Of a stretch of 64,000 nucleotides of DNA, positions 1-11,564 are shown piece by piece (the first letter of the stretch is position 1; each line of letters opens with the position of its first letter). The notes under the pieces are model-generated. The model searched no databases. It was not told the origin of the DNA and worked only from the letters and a program-made list of their open reading frames with translations. This DNA is from an uncultured Halomonas sp. (GTDB lineage: Bacteria > Pseudomonadota > Gammaproteobacteria > Pseudomonadales > Halomonadaceae). The position numbers and the translations under genes are program-made. Location of the stretch: the NCBI RefSeq assembly GCF_947490095.1, contig NZ_CANLFS010000002.1, forward strand, positions 1 to 64,000, read 5' to 3'.

Positions 1-80
1 TCCAGCTTCCAGCTTCCAGCTTCCAGCTTCCAGCTTCCAGCTTCCAGCTTCCAGCTTCCAGCTTCCAGCTTACGGCTTAC
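1..80. repeat. Heptamer repeat block 1 (10 x TCCAGCT plus variants)
   Basis: Positions 1-70 are ten perfect head-to-tail copies of TCCAGCT. They are followed in the same 7-base phase by the variant TACGGCT (71-77) and then TAC. The array may extend to the left of the window. The minus-strand TAA stop of the neighbouring yceF gene (TTA at 77-79 on the plus strand) is contributed by the repeat itself. Three more blocks built from related heptamers occur at 14575-14740, 47343-47524 and 49671-49825, always at gene ends. The function is unknown; a role in transcription termination or as a REP-like element is inference. Confidence 0.9.
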
Positions 81-664
81 GTCTCGCCGAGCGGGTCCAG
101 TCCGGCTTCGCGGAGCATGGCGCAGAGACGAATCAGCGGCAGGCCGATCAGGGTGTTGGGGTCGTCGCCTTCCAGGCGTTCGAACAGGGTGATGCCCAGC
201 CCCTCCATGCGAAAGCTGCCGGCGCACTCCAGCGGCTGCTCCCGTTCTACATAGCGAGCAATCTCGTCGTCATGGAGCCGGCGAAACACCACATCATAGG
301 TCTCATGGCACACCCGGTGATGGCCGTTGCGGGTATCCACCACCGCCAGGCCGGTAAGAAAGCGCACGCGGTTGCCCGAGAAACGCGCCAGCTGGGCGCG
401 GGCGGCGGCCGGATCGGCGGGCTTGCCCAGGATATCGCCGGCGAAGAGTGCGACCTGATCGGAGCCGATGATCAGGTGCTTGGGCCATTCGCCGGCGAGC
501 CGCTGCGCCTTGGTGAGTGCCAGTCGGTGCACCAGGCCGCCGGGCGATTCGCCGGGGCGGGGGCTTTCGTCGATCTCGGGACTTTGCCAGGCGTAGGGGA
601 GGCCCAGGCGGTCAAGCAGCTGGCGTCGCCAGCGTGACCCGGAGGCGAGGACGAGGCGTGGCAT
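77..664 (-). CDS. yceF: Maf-family nucleotide pyrophosphatase YceF
   Basis: This 195-residue protein has the Maf signature at its N-terminus (LVLASGSRWRRQLL, about residues 4-17), the IDES segment, and the conserved DQVA and GKP motifs. Maf proteins hydrolyse non-canonical or modified nucleoside triphosphates; the YceF subfamily acts on 7-methyl-GTP. Placement next to yceD and rpmF supports YceF rather than the YhdE/dTTP type. The ATG at 664 was chosen because the signature begins right after it and the length matches the family (about 194-200 residues); an upstream in-frame extension to 718 has no family match. It is divergent from yceD. The TAA stop lies inside a heptamer repeat. Confidence 0.9.
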   Translation of the reverse strand: MPRLVLASGSRWRRQLLDRLGLPYAWQSPEIDESPRPGESPGGLVHRLALTKAQRLAGEWPKHLIIGSDQVALFAGDILGKPADPAAARAQLARFSGNRVRFLTGLAVVDTRNGHHRVCHETYDVVFRRLHDDEIARYVEREQPLECAGSFRMEGLGITLFERLEGDDPNTLIGLPLIRLCAMLREAGLDPLGET

Positions 665-726
665 GCGGGGGCTCCAGGAGAATAAGGGGCGTGCAGGGTA
701 GCATGCTCTTCTGTGCATCGGCGGCT

Positions 727-755
727 TTGACAGGGAGGGAGGGAGTGCCTATCAT
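727..755 (+). promoter_or_regulatory. Sigma-70 promoter of the yceD-rpmF-plsX-fab operon
   Basis: A consensus -35 TTGACA (727-732) is separated by exactly 17 bases from TATCAT (750-755), a 5/6 match to the -10 consensus. Transcription would be expected to start around 761-763, only 2-4 bases before the yceD ATG at 765, so the mRNA would be nearly leaderless. No Shine-Dalgarno-like sequence lies at normal spacing before that ATG. Confidence 0.65.
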
Positions 756-764
756 TGCGCGCCT

Positions 765-1298
765 ATGTTGACCACACGACTCCCCGATCGGGTCGAGCCT
801 TACAAGCTCGCCGCCCGTGCCGAACATCTCGAAGGCCTGATGGCCCTGAGCGCCCTGACACGATTGACCGAAGAGGTCGGTCGGCAGGAGGGCGACGTCG
901 AGGTGTGGCTGGATTTCACCATCGACGTCCAGGGTCGCCATGAGATTCACGGGCGACTGAGGGCAACGCTGCAGCTGCCCTGTCGGCGCTGCCTGCGGCC
1001 CATGGCCCAGGACGTCGAGAGCGAGTTCCTGCTCGGCATGGTCACCAGCGATGCCTTGGCGGCCGAGTTGCCCAGCACCCATGAGCCGGTGCTGGTGGAA
1101 AACGAACAGCTGAACCTGCTGACGGTAGTCGAGGATGAATTGATCCTCAGCCTTCCTCAGGTGGTTTACCACGATGAGGCCGACTGTGCGGTCTCTCGCG
1201 ACCAGCTGACCAGCGGGGAGGATGTTGCGGCATCCCACGAGCCCGCAGCCAGCCCCTTCGACGTGCTTCGGCATCTCAAGGGCAAAAAAACCGATTGA
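765..1298 (+). CDS. yceD: YceD/DUF177 family protein
   Basis: This 177-residue protein aligns along its length with E. coli YceD: an N-terminal LP-x-x-V-x-P segment, a central CRRCLRP motif (two cysteines, probably metal-binding), an acidic ENEQLNLLTVVEDELIL stretch and a C-terminal PFDVLRHLK motif. YceD proteins are encoded next to rpmF in most bacteria; a role in 23S rRNA or ribosomal subunit maturation has been proposed for the family, including a plant plastid homologue. The start at 765 fits the family N-terminus. It heads the operon and is followed 28 bases later by rpmF. Confidence 0.9.
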   Translation: MLTTRLPDRVEPYKLAARAEHLEGLMALSALTRLTEEVGRQEGDVEVWLDFTIDVQGRHEIHGRLRATLQLPCRRCLRPMAQDVESEFLLGMVTSDALAAELPSTHEPVLVENEQLNLLTVVEDELILSLPQVVYHDEADCAVSRDQLTSGEDVAASHEPAASPFDVLRHLKGKKTD

Positions 1299-1326
1299 TT
1301 ACCGATTCACTCTGGAGTGAGATCCC

Positions 1327-1497
1327 ATGGCAGTTCAAAAGAACCGCAAGACCCGTTCCACGCGCGGCATGCGTCGCAGCCACGACTCCCTGAGCGCCCC
1401 GACCCTCTCCCAGGACAAGGAGACCGGTGCGACTCACCTGCGTCACCATGTCTCTCCGGATGGCTTCTACCGTGGTCGCAAGGTCGTCGACGCATAA
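1327..1497 (+). CDS. rpmF: 50S ribosomal protein L32
   Basis: This 56-residue protein begins [20 protein letters not shown], the classic L32 N-terminus, and contains the DSLSAP and [18 protein letters not shown] segments. L32 is a small component of the large ribosomal subunit near the peptidyl-transferase exit region. This version lacks the zinc-binding cysteines found in some L32 proteins. The ATG at 1327 gives the exact family start. It lies in the conserved yceD-rpmF-plsX order, coupling ribosome and lipid gene expression. Confidence 0.97.
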   Translation: MAVQKNRKTRSTRGMRRSHDSLSAPTLSQDKETGATHLRHHVSPDGFYRGRKVVDA

Positions 1498-1543
1498 GTC
1501 GACGACGCGACCCGCGGTGACCCCCGGCTCCTGATCCCGCCTC

Positions 1544-2605
1544 ATGCGAATCGCCATCGATGCCATGGGAGGGGATCTCGGTCCAGGTGCCGCGGTACGC
1601 GGTGCCGCCGGGGCGGTCCTCCAGGAGTCTCGTCTCGCGTTGAGTCTGTTTGGCCCTCGGGCCCGTCTCGAGCGTGAGATCGCCAACCTGCCGCGGCGCC
1701 TCGCCGCGGCAGGTTCGCGTATGGAGGTTGTGGATGCCCCCGGTGAGATAGCCTCGGGGCTGCGTCCATCCGAAGCCCTGCGTCATGGCGATGACACCAG
1801 CATGGCGCGCATGCTCGACTGCCTGGTGGCGGGGGATGCCCAGGCGGGCGTCAGCGGCGGCAACACCGGGGCCTTGATGGCACTGGGGCGGCGTGCCCTG
1901 GGGACGGTGGCCGGCATTCCTCGCCCGGCGATCAGTACCGCGATCCCTACGCGTGAGCAGGGGCGCTGCTACCTGCTCGACCTGGGGGCCAACGTCGACG
2001 CCTCTGCCGACCGCCTGGTGGACTTCGCCCGCATGGGCGAGGCGATGGCGCGCCATGTGGACGGGCTGGCGCGGCCGCGGGTGGCGCTGCTCAATATCGG
2101 CGCCGAGGGGATCAAGGGGACCGCCGCCGTTCGTCAGGCCGACGCGCGGTTGCGTGAACTGGCGGCGTTCGATTATCGCGGCTACGTCGAGGGTGACGGC
2201 ATCTTCGCCGGGCATGTCGACGTGGTGGTCTGCGATGGCTTTGTCGGCAATATCGTGCTCAAGGCCAGCGAAGGATTGGCGCGCATGTTGGTGGGCCGGG
2301 TTCAGGCCACCTTCGAGGCGCACTGGGGTAGCCGCCTGGTCGGCCTGCTGGCCAGGCCGGCGCTGCGCCGCCTGCGTGGCGAGCTGGACCCGGTCCGTTA
2401 CAACGGCGCCAGCCTGTTGGGGCTGGCGGGCATCGTGGTGAAGAGCCACGGTGGGTCCGATGCCGAGGGGTTTCGCTATGCCGTGCTGCGCGCCGTGCAG
2501 GAGGTGGAGCATGACCTGCCTCGGTGTCTGGCGCGAGAGCTGGGCGATACTCGGCAGGATTCTGCGTCTCGCGTCGGTGCGGCCGACGGGGATGAAAGGC
2601 AATAA
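1544..2605 (+). CDS. plsX: Phosphate acyltransferase PlsX
   Basis: This 353-residue protein begins [14 protein letters not shown], the PlsX N-terminal signature, and contains the [21 protein letters not shown] and [11 protein letters not shown] motifs. PlsX converts acyl-ACP to acyl-phosphate, which PlsY uses to make lysophosphatidic acid, and it associates peripherally with the inner membrane. In E. coli plsX is followed by fabH; here fabD follows after 17 bases and fabH is absent, as in Pseudomonas. The C-terminal roughly 20 residues are charged and variable. No frame problem was seen. Confidence 0.96.
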   Translation: MRIAIDAMGGDLGPGAAVRGAAGAVLQESRLALSLFGPRARLEREIANLPRRLAAAGSRMEVVDAPGEIASGLRPSEALRHGDDTSMARMLDCLVAGDAQAGVSGGNTGALMALGRRALGTVAGIPRPAISTAIPTREQGRCYLLDLGANVDASADRLVDFARMGEAMARHVDGLARPRVALLNIGAEGIKGTAAVRQADARLRELAAFDYRGYVEGDGIFAGHVDVVVCDGFVGNIVLKASEGLARMLVGRVQATFEAHWGSRLVGLLARPALRRLRGELDPVRYNGASLLGLAGIVVKSHGGSDAEGFRYAVLRAVQEVEHDLPRCLARELGDTRQDSASRVGAADGDERQ

Positions 2606-2622
2606 AAGTAAAGGTGACAAAG

Positions 2623-3582
2623 ATGACTCAACCGCTCGCCCTCGTGTTTCCCGGACAGGGGTCCCAGCAGGTCGGCATGCTGCGTGAGCTTGCGGAGCGC
2701 TACAGCGTGGTGGGCACCACCTTCGAGGAGGCATCGGAGGCGCTCGGCTACGACCTCTGGCAGGTCGTCCAGGAGGGGCCCGCCGAGGCGCTCAATGCGA
2801 CCGCCTGCACCCAGCCGGCATTGCTTGCCGCGAGCGTGGCGGTCTGGCGTATCTGGCAGGAGCTCGAGGGGCCGCGGCCCAACACCATGGCCGGTCACAG
2901 CCTCGGTGAATACAGCGCCCTGGTGTGTGCCGGGGTGATGCCCTTTGCCGAGGGAGTCCGGTTGGTTAAATTGCGTGGCGAGGCGATGCAGGCCGCGGTA
3001 CCCGCGGAGCAGGGAGCCATGGCGGCGATTCTGGGCCTCGATGATGCCGTGGTGGAGCAGGCCTGTGCCGAGTCGGCCCAGGGCGATGTGGTCTCGGCGG
3101 TGAACTACAATGCCCCCGGACAGGTAGTGATCGCCGGCAGCAAGGCGGCCGTCGAGCGGGCCATTGCGGCCTGCCAGGCGGCAGGAGCCAAGCGGGCCAT
3201 GCCGCTGCCGGTCTCGGTGCCTTCCCACTGTGCCCTGATGGAGCCCGCCGCCGAGCGACTGGCCGCCGCCATGAGCGAGGTGTCACTCAAGGCGCCGCGC
3301 TATACGGTGATCCAGAACGTCGACGCCCAGGCCCATGCCGATGTCGAGACCCTGCGCGCACGACTGATCGAGCAGCTCTATCGTCCGGTGCGCTGGACCG
3401 CCTGCGTCGAGGCCATGAGCGAGCGGGGCGTCGACGTCTTTATCGAGTGCGGGCCGGGCAAGGTGCTGACCGGTCTTGGCAAGCGTATTGCCCGCGGCAG
3501 CAAGGGGCTCGCGGTCAATGATCCTGACAGCCTCGATGCCGCCCTGGAGCTGGCGCGCAGTGTGGCATCCAGCAACGGTTGA
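2623..3582 (+). CDS. fabD: Malonyl-CoA:ACP transacylase FabD
   Basis: The protein begins MTQPLALVFPGQGSQ and carries the GHSLGEYSA nucleophile elbow (Ser93) and the later catalytic His in VSVPSHCALM; 319 residues is normal for FabD. It transfers malonyl from CoA to acyl carrier protein, feeding fatty-acid elongation. The ATG at 2623 matches the E. coli start; a GTG nine bases upstream is possible but less likely. An AAAGG sequence lies upstream. It is followed by fabG after 30 bases. Confidence 0.97.
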   Translation: MTQPLALVFPGQGSQQVGMLRELAERYSVVGTTFEEASEALGYDLWQVVQEGPAEALNATACTQPALLAASVAVWRIWQELEGPRPNTMAGHSLGEYSALVCAGVMPFAEGVRLVKLRGEAMQAAVPAEQGAMAAILGLDDAVVEQACAESAQGDVVSAVNYNAPGQVVIAGSKAAVERAIAACQAAGAKRAMPLPVSVPSHCALMEPAAERLAAAMSEVSLKAPRYTVIQNVDAQAHADVETLRARLIEQLYRPVRWTACVEAMSERGVDVFIECGPGKVLTGLGKRIARGSKGLAVNDPDSLDAALELARSVASSNG

Positions 3583-3612
3583 TCATTTTCCACAGGATGA
3601 GGCGTAACTTTC

Positions 3613-4356
3613 ATGACTAGCGAAACCAGAGTCGCCCTGGTCACCGGGGCCAGTCGCGGCATCGGTCGGGCCATTTCCCATGAGCTGGGTCGCCAGGGCC
3701 GCATCGTGATCGGCACGGCGACCAGCGAGGCCGGGGCCGAGCGAATCGATGCCGACCTCAAGGCCCATGGCATCGAGGGTGCCGGAAGGTGTCTCGACGT
3801 GACCGATCAGGCCAGCGTCGATGCCGTGGTCAAGTCGATCGGCGAGGAGTTCGGCGCGCCGACCATCCTCGTCAATAATGCCGGCATTACACGCGACAAC
3901 CTGTTGATGCGCATGAAGGAAGGGGAGTGGGACGATGTCGTCGACACTAACCTGAAGTCGGTCTATCGTGTCAGCAAGGCCTGCCTGCGGGGCATGACCC
4001 GCGCCCGCTTCGGGCGTATCGTCAGCATCAGCTCGGTCGTGGCGAGCATGGGCAACCTGGGGCAGACCAACTATGCGGCCGCCAAGGCGGGCATGGAAGG
4101 TTTCACACGTGCCCTGGCGCGTGAGGTGGCATCGCGTGCCATTACCGTCAATGCGGTGGCCCCCGGCTTTATCGCCACGGACATGACCGAGGCCCTCCCC
4201 GAGCAGCAGCAACAGGCCCTGCTTGGCCAGATTCCGCTTTCGCGCCTCGGAAAGCCCGAGGAGGTCGCGGCCGCGGTGGGCTTTCTCACCGGCGAGACGG
4301 CCAGTTATATTACCGGCGAGATCATGCATGTTAACGGCGGCATGAACATGCGTTGA
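3613..4356 (+). CDS. fabG: 3-oxoacyl-ACP reductase FabG
   Basis: This 247-residue short-chain dehydrogenase has the TGASRGIG nucleotide-binding motif (11-18), the NNAG motif (88-91), the catalytic Ser near 141 and Tyr154-x3-Lys158 (YAAAK). The C-terminus ends with the typical [13 protein letters not shown]. It performs the NADPH-dependent reduction of 3-oxoacyl-ACP in each elongation cycle and works as a cytoplasmic tetramer. The ATG at 3613 has a purine-rich AGGATGAGG about 12 bases upstream. It is followed by a gap with a candidate internal promoter and then acpP. Confidence 0.97.
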   Translation: MTSETRVALVTGASRGIGRAISHELGRQGRIVIGTATSEAGAERIDADLKAHGIEGAGRCLDVTDQASVDAVVKSIGEEFGAPTILVNNAGITRDNLLMRMKEGEWDDVVDTNLKSVYRVSKACLRGMTRARFGRIVSISSVVASMGNLGQTNYAAAKAGMEGFTRALAREVASRAITVNAVAPGFIATDMTEALPEQQQQALLGQIPLSRLGKPEEVAAAVGFLTGETASYITGEIMHVNGGMNMR

Positions 4357-4375
4357 GAGGCGCCGGGACCGGTGG

Positions 4376-4404
4376 TTGCGCCGGCCCCGGGGGCTCTATA
4401 CACT
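4376..4404 (+). promoter_or_regulatory. Candidate internal promoter for acpP
   Basis: TTGCGC (4376-4381) and TACACT (4399-4404) are 17 bases apart in the 133-base fabG-acpP gap. Both are partial matches to sigma-70 consensus. An extra promoter here would fit the high demand for acyl carrier protein, but the call rests only on these hexamers. Confidence 0.4.
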
Positions 4405-4489
4405 ACCCCGCAGTTTCCGGCTTGCGGATCTGGAACCCCAAACGGCTGGTCATCTGGACGGCCAATGTGAACGACTGGAGTACGTCATA

Positions 4490-4723
4490 ATGAGCACCAT
4501 CGAAGAGCGCGTTAAGAAGGTTGTGGCCGAGCGCCTGAACGTCAAGGAAGAGGACATCCAGAACAGCTCCTCCTTCACCGAAGATCTGGGCGCCGATTCC
4601 CTGGATACCGTCGAGCTGGTCATGGCGCTCGAGGAGGAGTTCGACACCGAGATTCCCGACGAGGAAGCCGAGAAGATCACCACCGTCCAGGAAGCCATCG
4701 ACTACGTTAACGCTCACCAGTAA
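4490..4723 (+). CDS. acpP: Acyl carrier protein
   Basis: This 77-residue acidic protein begins [18 protein letters not shown] and contains the GADSLD phosphopantetheine attachment motif with Ser37, then the [17 protein letters not shown] helix. It carries the growing acyl chain on its 4'-phosphopantetheine arm for FabD, FabG, FabF and PlsX encoded alongside. The ATG at 4490 gives the exact family start; an in-frame upstream extension to 4376 overlaps promoter-like sequence and is not family-like. A strong terminator follows at 4787-4811. Confidence 0.98.
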   Translation: MSTIEERVKKVVAERLNVKEEDIQNSSSFTEDLGADSLDTVELVMALEEEFDTEIPDEEAEKITTVQEAIDYVNAHQ

Positions 4724-4786
4724 GCCTGGTGGCGGTCGATGCCGCTTGCTGATGCTCGGGGCCGGCCTCGCCGGAACGGCCCCACG

Positions 4787-4811
4787 AAAGCCGCCCTCGG
4801 GGCGGCTTTTT
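4787..4811 (+). terminator. Rho-independent terminator after acpP
   Basis: A 10-bp stem (AAAGCCGCCC at 4787-4796 with GGGCGGCTTT at 4800-4809) with a TCG loop runs directly into a T-tract at 4807-4811. It separates acpP from fabF, so fabF probably has its own start site or depends on read-through. Confidence 0.85.
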
Positions 4812-4868
4812 CGCACCCGGACAACATGTCTGTGCTCTTCCAGGGCGGCATGTCGCAGGGAGAGTCGT

Positions 4869-4874
4869 TATAAT
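4869..4874 (+). promoter_or_regulatory. Candidate -10 box of a fabF promoter
   Basis: A perfect TATAAT lies 60 bases before the fabF ATG and downstream of the acpP terminator. No good -35 hexamer was found at 16-18 bases, so this is a tentative promoter. Confidence 0.35.
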
Positions 4875-4933
4875 GCGCCTGACTAAGCGGCCCGGACGGG
4901 CCGTGATCATCCTGGATGCCTGGAGGAGCGTTG

Positions 4934-6172
4934 ATGACACGTAGACGAGTAGTGGTGACGGGCCTGGGCCTGGTCACCCCGGTGGGGAATACCGTGGCAG
5001 AGAGCTGGGGCAATATCGTGTCCGGCAAGAGCGGTATCGCGCCCATTGAGCATTTCGATGTCAGCGGCTTCAACACGCGCTTCGGCGGTTCGGTGAAGGA
5101 CTTCGATATCAGTCCCTACCTGAACACCAAGGAAGCCCGCAAGATGGATCTGTTCATCCAGTACGGCATGGCGGCCGGGGGACAGGCAATCCAGGATGCC
5201 GGCATCGAGTGTACCGAGGAGAATGCCCAGCGTTTCGGTGTGGCCATCGGCTCCGGCATCGGCGGGCTGCCGATGATCGAGCATAACCACAACGCCATGT
5301 TGAAGAGTGGGCCGCGGCGTATCTCGCCGTTCTTCGTGCCCGGCTCGATCATCAACATGATCTCCGGCAACCTGGCGATCCAGCATGGCTTTCGCGGCCC
5401 CAATATCGCGATCACCACCGCCTGCACCACCGGTACCCACAACATCGGCTACAGCGCGCGGACCATCGCCTATGGTGATGCCGATGTGATGGTGTGTGGC
5501 GGCGCCGAAATGGCCACCACGCCATTGGGGCTGGGCGGGTTCTCGGCGGCCCGGGCGCTCTCTACCCGCAATGATTCGCCGGAGGAAGCCAGCCGACCCT
5601 GGGACCGCGACCGCGACGGCTTCGTGCTCTCCGACGGTGCCGGTGTGCTGGTGCTGGAGGAGTACGAGCATGCCAAGGCGCGCGGGGCGACCATCTATGC
5701 GGAAGTGGCCGGCTTCGGCATGAGCGATGACGCCTACCATATGACGTCCCCGCCCGAAGACGGCAGCGGCGCGGCCCTGTCCATGGCCAATGCCGTGCGC
5801 GATGCGGGCCTCGAGCCGGCCTCGATCGACTATATCAACGCCCACGGTACCTCCACGCCTTTGGGGGATCTGGCCGAGAGCCTGGCCGTGCAGCGTGTGA
5901 TGGGCGAGGCCGCCAAGTCGGTCGCCGTCAGCTCCACCAAGTCGATGATCGGACACCTGCTGGGTGCCGCGGGCGCCGTCGAGGCGGTGTTCTCGATTCT
6001 GGCGATCCGCGACCAGGTGGCGCCCCCCACCATCAACCTGGATAACCCCCAGGAGGGCTGTGAGCTCGACTATGTGCCTCACACGGCTCGCGAGATGAAG
6101 ATCGACGTGACCCTGTCGAATTCCTTCGGCTTCGGTGGCACCAACGGCACCCTGGTCTTCACCAGGGTGTGA
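4934..6172 (+). CDS. fabF: Beta-ketoacyl-ACP synthase II FabF
   Basis: This 412-residue protein begins [18 protein letters not shown]. It has the KAS nucleophile Cys164 in TTACTTG, the two active-site histidines in [12 protein letters not shown] and [12 protein letters not shown], and the C-terminal NSFGFGGTN motif. It condenses malonyl-ACP with acyl-ACP in chain elongation. The ATG at 4934 was chosen because TGGAGGAG sits 6-13 bases upstream and the [10 protein letters not shown] start matches the family. With fabH missing from the cluster, initiation must be encoded elsewhere. The stop overlaps the pabC start. Confidence 0.97.
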   Translation: MTRRRVVVTGLGLVTPVGNTVAESWGNIVSGKSGIAPIEHFDVSGFNTRFGGSVKDFDISPYLNTKEARKMDLFIQYGMAAGGQAIQDAGIECTEENAQRFGVAIGSGIGGLPMIEHNHNAMLKSGPRRISPFFVPGSIINMISGNLAIQHGFRGPNIAITTACTTGTHNIGYSARTIAYGDADVMVCGGAEMATTPLGLGGFSAARALSTRNDSPEEASRPWDRDRDGFVLSDGAGVLVLEEYEHAKARGATIYAEVAGFGMSDDAYHMTSPPEDGSGAALSMANAVRDAGLEPASIDYINAHGTSTPLGDLAESLAVQRVMGEAAKSVAVSSTKSMIGHLLGAAGAVEAVFSILAIRDQVAPPTINLDNPQEGCELDYVPHTAREMKIDVTLSNSFGFGGTNGTLVFTRV

Positions 6173-6996
6173 GCGAGGGGCATGTGAGCGAGCCGGCTAG
6201 CTGGCCCCTGGACGATCGCGGTGCCGCCTACGGTGACGGCCTCTTCGAGACCATCCTGATCAGGGACGGGCGTGCGCTACTCTGGGATGAGCATCTGGCC
6301 CGCCTGGCGCGTGGCTGCCGGGTGCTGGGCATGCCGATGCCCGCCGAGCATGACCTGGCCCGGCCCCTGGCCGAGGCGGGGGCGGGGCTCGAGGTGCTCA
6401 AGCTGATGCTGACCCGGGGGAGTGGTGGGCGGGGCTATCGCCCGCCGGCCTCTCCCGTGCCGCGCCTGCGCTGGCGGCTGGCGCCCTTCGCCCCGGATGC
6501 ATCCCGCTGGCGGCTGGGCGTGAGGGTACGGCATTGTCGCCTGCGTCTCGCGGGGCAGCCGCTCCTGGCCGGGGTCAAGCACCTCAATCGCCTGGAAAAC
6601 GTGCTCGCACGCCGCGAATGGGACGATGACGCCATCGCCGAGGGGCTGCTCAGCGATGAGGCGGGGTGCCTGGTCGAGGCGACCGCCATGAACCTCTTCT
6701 GGCAGCGCGCCGACCGCCTGGAAACGCCTTCGCTCGCGCGTTGCGGGGTCGCGGGCACCCTGCGCGAGGCCCTGATGTCACGCGTCGAGATCCACGAGGT
6801 CGAGGCGGGAGGCGAGGCGCTGGACCAGGCCGAGGCCGTCTGGCTGGGCAATTCCGTGCAGGGTATCTGGCCGGTTGTACGCCTGGACGATGCGTCGGGC
6901 AGGGTGCGCCGTCGCTGGACGCTCGGTGGCCTTCATCGCCACTTCCAGGCCGAGGCCCACGGCGTGTTGGGGTATCCGACGCCTGACGCTTTCTGA
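6169..6996 (+). CDS. pabC: Aminodeoxychorismate lyase PabC
   Basis: This is a fold-type IV PLP enzyme of 275 residues with the [14 protein letters not shown] motif near the N-terminus, the PLP lysine in [17 protein letters not shown] (Lys137 from this start) and EATAMNLFW after it. It releases pyruvate from 4-amino-4-deoxychorismate to give p-aminobenzoate for folate. Its position between fabF and mltG is conserved. The start GTG at 6169 overlaps the fabF stop (GTGA); a second in-frame GTG at 6184 is an alternative. Confidence 0.92.
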   Translation: MSEGHVSEPASWPLDDRGAAYGDGLFETILIRDGRALLWDEHLARLARGCRVLGMPMPAEHDLARPLAEAGAGLEVLKLMLTRGSGGRGYRPPASPVPRLRWRLAPFAPDASRWRLGVRVRHCRLRLAGQPLLAGVKHLNRLENVLARREWDDDAIAEGLLSDEAGCLVEATAMNLFWQRADRLETPSLARCGVAGTLREALMSRVEIHEVEAGGEALDQAEAVWLGNSVQGIWPVVRLDDASGRVRRRWTLGGLHRHFQAEAHGVLGYPTPDAF

Positions 6997-7011
6997 ATCG
7001 AGAGGACTCCA

Positions 7012-9724
<2,713 letters not shown>

Positions 9725-9769
9725 TACGGGGCCCTGGCCCCCGAGCCCTATGCCCCGCAGGAGGAAGCC

Positions 9770-10105
9770 ATGGTGACCCCGCAAGCGCTGTCGCTGACGA
9801 TCCAGGATACCCGGGCATTGTTCTCGGCCTATATGCCGGCGCTCGAACGAGGTGGCCTCTTCGTGCCCACTCGCGAGCGTTATGAACTGGGCCAGCAGAT
9901 CCACCTGCTGTTGGCACTGCCTGGTGATTTTGATGCGGTCCCCGTCACCGGCCGGGTCATCTGGATCACGCCGGACGGGGCCTCGGGTGGGCGCCCGCCC
10001 GGGGTGGGCATTCACTTCGACGCGGCGGACTCGCCTATCCGCGACCGCATCGAGCGCCTGCTCGCCGGGCATCCCGACGACGGCACACCGACCCATACGC
10101 TCTGA
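9770..10105 (+). CDS. pilZ: PilZ-domain protein (type IV pilus PilZ)
   Basis: This 111-residue single-domain protein matches the PilZ family of type IV pilus biogenesis: TRALFSAYMPALERGGLFVPT, a beta-barrel core with PVTGRVIWITP and GVGIHFD. In Pseudomonas, PilZ sits in the same place after holB and is needed for pilus assembly through FimX and PilB. The N-terminal RxxxR c-di-GMP motif is not evident, as in canonical PilZ, which does not bind the nucleotide. No pilus genes lie nearby in this window. Confidence 0.88.
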   Translation: MVTPQALSLTIQDTRALFSAYMPALERGGLFVPTRERYELGQQIHLLLALPGDFDAVPVTGRVIWITPDGASGGRPPGVGIHFDAADSPIRDRIERLLAGHPDDGTPTHTL

Positions 10106-10144
10106 CGAGCGTTTCGCCATTCACTGTTTTCGGTATCTGACCGC

Positions 10145-10993
10145 ATGTTTGTTGACTCTCATTGCCATCTCGACCGTCTCGACCCCGCCACCCATGACGG
10201 GGACCTCGCCGCGACCCTGGACGCCGCCCGCGCGCGCGGTGTGAAACAGTTCCTGGCCATCGGGGTCACGCTCGATGACCTGCCGGGAGTGGCCGCCATC
10301 GCGCGCGAGCATGATGACGTGGTGATCTCCGCCGGGGTCCACCCCTTGCATCGGCTAGACCAGGAGCCGAGCATCGAAGCCATCAAGGAGGGCGCCGAGC
10401 GCTATGGGGCGGTGGCCATCGGCGAGTGCGGTCTCGACTATCATTACCTGGAGAAGGCCCCGGACGAGGTGCCATCGCGAGAGGTGCAGCGCGAGCGCTT
10501 CCGGCGCCAGCTGGTCGCGGCCACCGAGCTCGAACTGCCGGTGATCATTCATACCCGGGAGGCGCGTGACGAGACGCTGGCGCTGATCCGCGAGCATACC
10601 AATCCCGAGGTCGGTGGCGTGCTGCACTGTTTCACCGAGGATCTCGATATGGCGCGGGAGGCGGTACGCCACGGCTTCTATATCTCGCTTTCGGGGATCC
10701 TGACCTTTCATAGCGCCCGGGCGCTGCGTGAGGTCGCCAGGCGGGTGCCGCTGGACCGGCTGTTGATCGAGACCGATAGCCCCTACCTGGCCCCGGTCCC
10801 GTATCGCGGGAAACCCAACGAGCCGGCCTGGGTGGTCGAGGTGGCCGAATGCATCGCCGCCGAGCGCGGGATCAGCGTCGAGGAGGTCGCCATGCAGACC
10901 ACCGCCAACTTCTATCGGCTATTTCGTGCCGCCGCCCCCGAGGTCACCGAGGAGATGCGCGGCGTCCTGCAGGGTGCCGGCCTGGTCAAGTAG
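10145..10993 (+). CDS. ycfH: TatD-family metal-dependent DNase (YcfH type)
   Basis: This 282-residue TIM-barrel metallohydrolase has the N-terminal metal motif FVDSHCHLD, the central IGECGLDYHY glutamate, IHTREA, a histidine in GGVLHCFTED and LLIETDSPYLAP near the C-terminus. TatD/YcfH enzymes are 3'-5' exonucleases or related hydrolases. The position after holB-pilZ points to YcfH. The start ATG at 10145 gives the family N-terminus. Confidence 0.92.
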   Translation: MFVDSHCHLDRLDPATHDGDLAATLDAARARGVKQFLAIGVTLDDLPGVAAIAREHDDVVISAGVHPLHRLDQEPSIEAIKEGAERYGAVAIGECGLDYHYLEKAPDEVPSREVQRERFRRQLVAATELELPVIIHTREARDETLALIREHTNPEVGGVLHCFTEDLDMAREAVRHGFYISLSGILTFHSARALREVARRVPLDRLLIETDSPYLAPVPYRGKPNEPAWVVEVAECIAAERGISVEEVAMQTTANFYRLFRAAAPEVTEEMRGVLQGAGLVK

Positions 10994-11003
10994 GAGTCGT
11001 ACG

Positions 11004-11564
11004 ATGAACCTGGAACCGTTGGTGGCACAGATCGACCCCGGGGGCGATATTCCTCCGGTGGATGAGTGGCATCCCGAACATGTTGGGGAGATGGACCTGG
11101 TGGTCGCCGCCGATGGGCGGTGGATTCATGAGGGCGCCGCCATCTCCAGGCCGCGCCTGGTACGCCTGCTGTCCACCATCCTGCGCCGAGACGCCGATGG
11201 TCGTCATGTGCTGGTCACGCCGGCCGAGAAGCAGCGGATTCGTGTCGAGGACCGTCCCTTCCTGGTGGTCGATGCCGAGCGTGACGCCGAGGGTACCTGG
11301 TGGCTGACCACCAATGTGGGAGATCGGTTGTCGCTGGGGGCCGACCATGCCTTCACGCTCAGCGAGACCCCCGCCGGTGAGGTCGTGCCCGAGGTTCCGG
11401 TACGCTTCGGCCTCGCCGCGCGGCTGGGACGCAACGTCTTCTATCGTCTGGTCGAGGAAGCCGCCCCCTTCACCCTGGAAGACGGCCGAGGGGCCCTGGG
11501 GATCCGCAGTGGCGGCCTCTGGCACCCGCTGGGCCTGGTCGACGGCGAGGTGGCGTGCGACTGA
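11004..11564 (+). CDS. DUF1285 family protein
   Basis: This 186-residue cytoplasmic protein belongs to DUF1285: an N-terminal segment around PPVDEWHPEHVGEMDLVVAADG, a middle WWLTTNVGD region and the C-terminal NVFYRLVE. The function is not known; the family has a small beta-rich fold. The ATG at 11004 was chosen over an in-frame upstream ATG that would overlap tatD by 68 bases. The end overlaps the helicase start by 10 bases, so the two are probably co-translated. Confidence 0.85.
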   Translation: MNLEPLVAQIDPGGDIPPVDEWHPEHVGEMDLVVAADGRWIHEGAAISRPRLVRLLSTILRRDADGRHVLVTPAEKQRIRVEDRPFLVVDAERDAEGTWWLTTNVGDRLSLGADHAFTLSETPAGEVVPEVPVRFGLAARLGRNVFYRLVEEAAPFTLEDGRGALGIRSGGLWHPLGLVDGEVACD

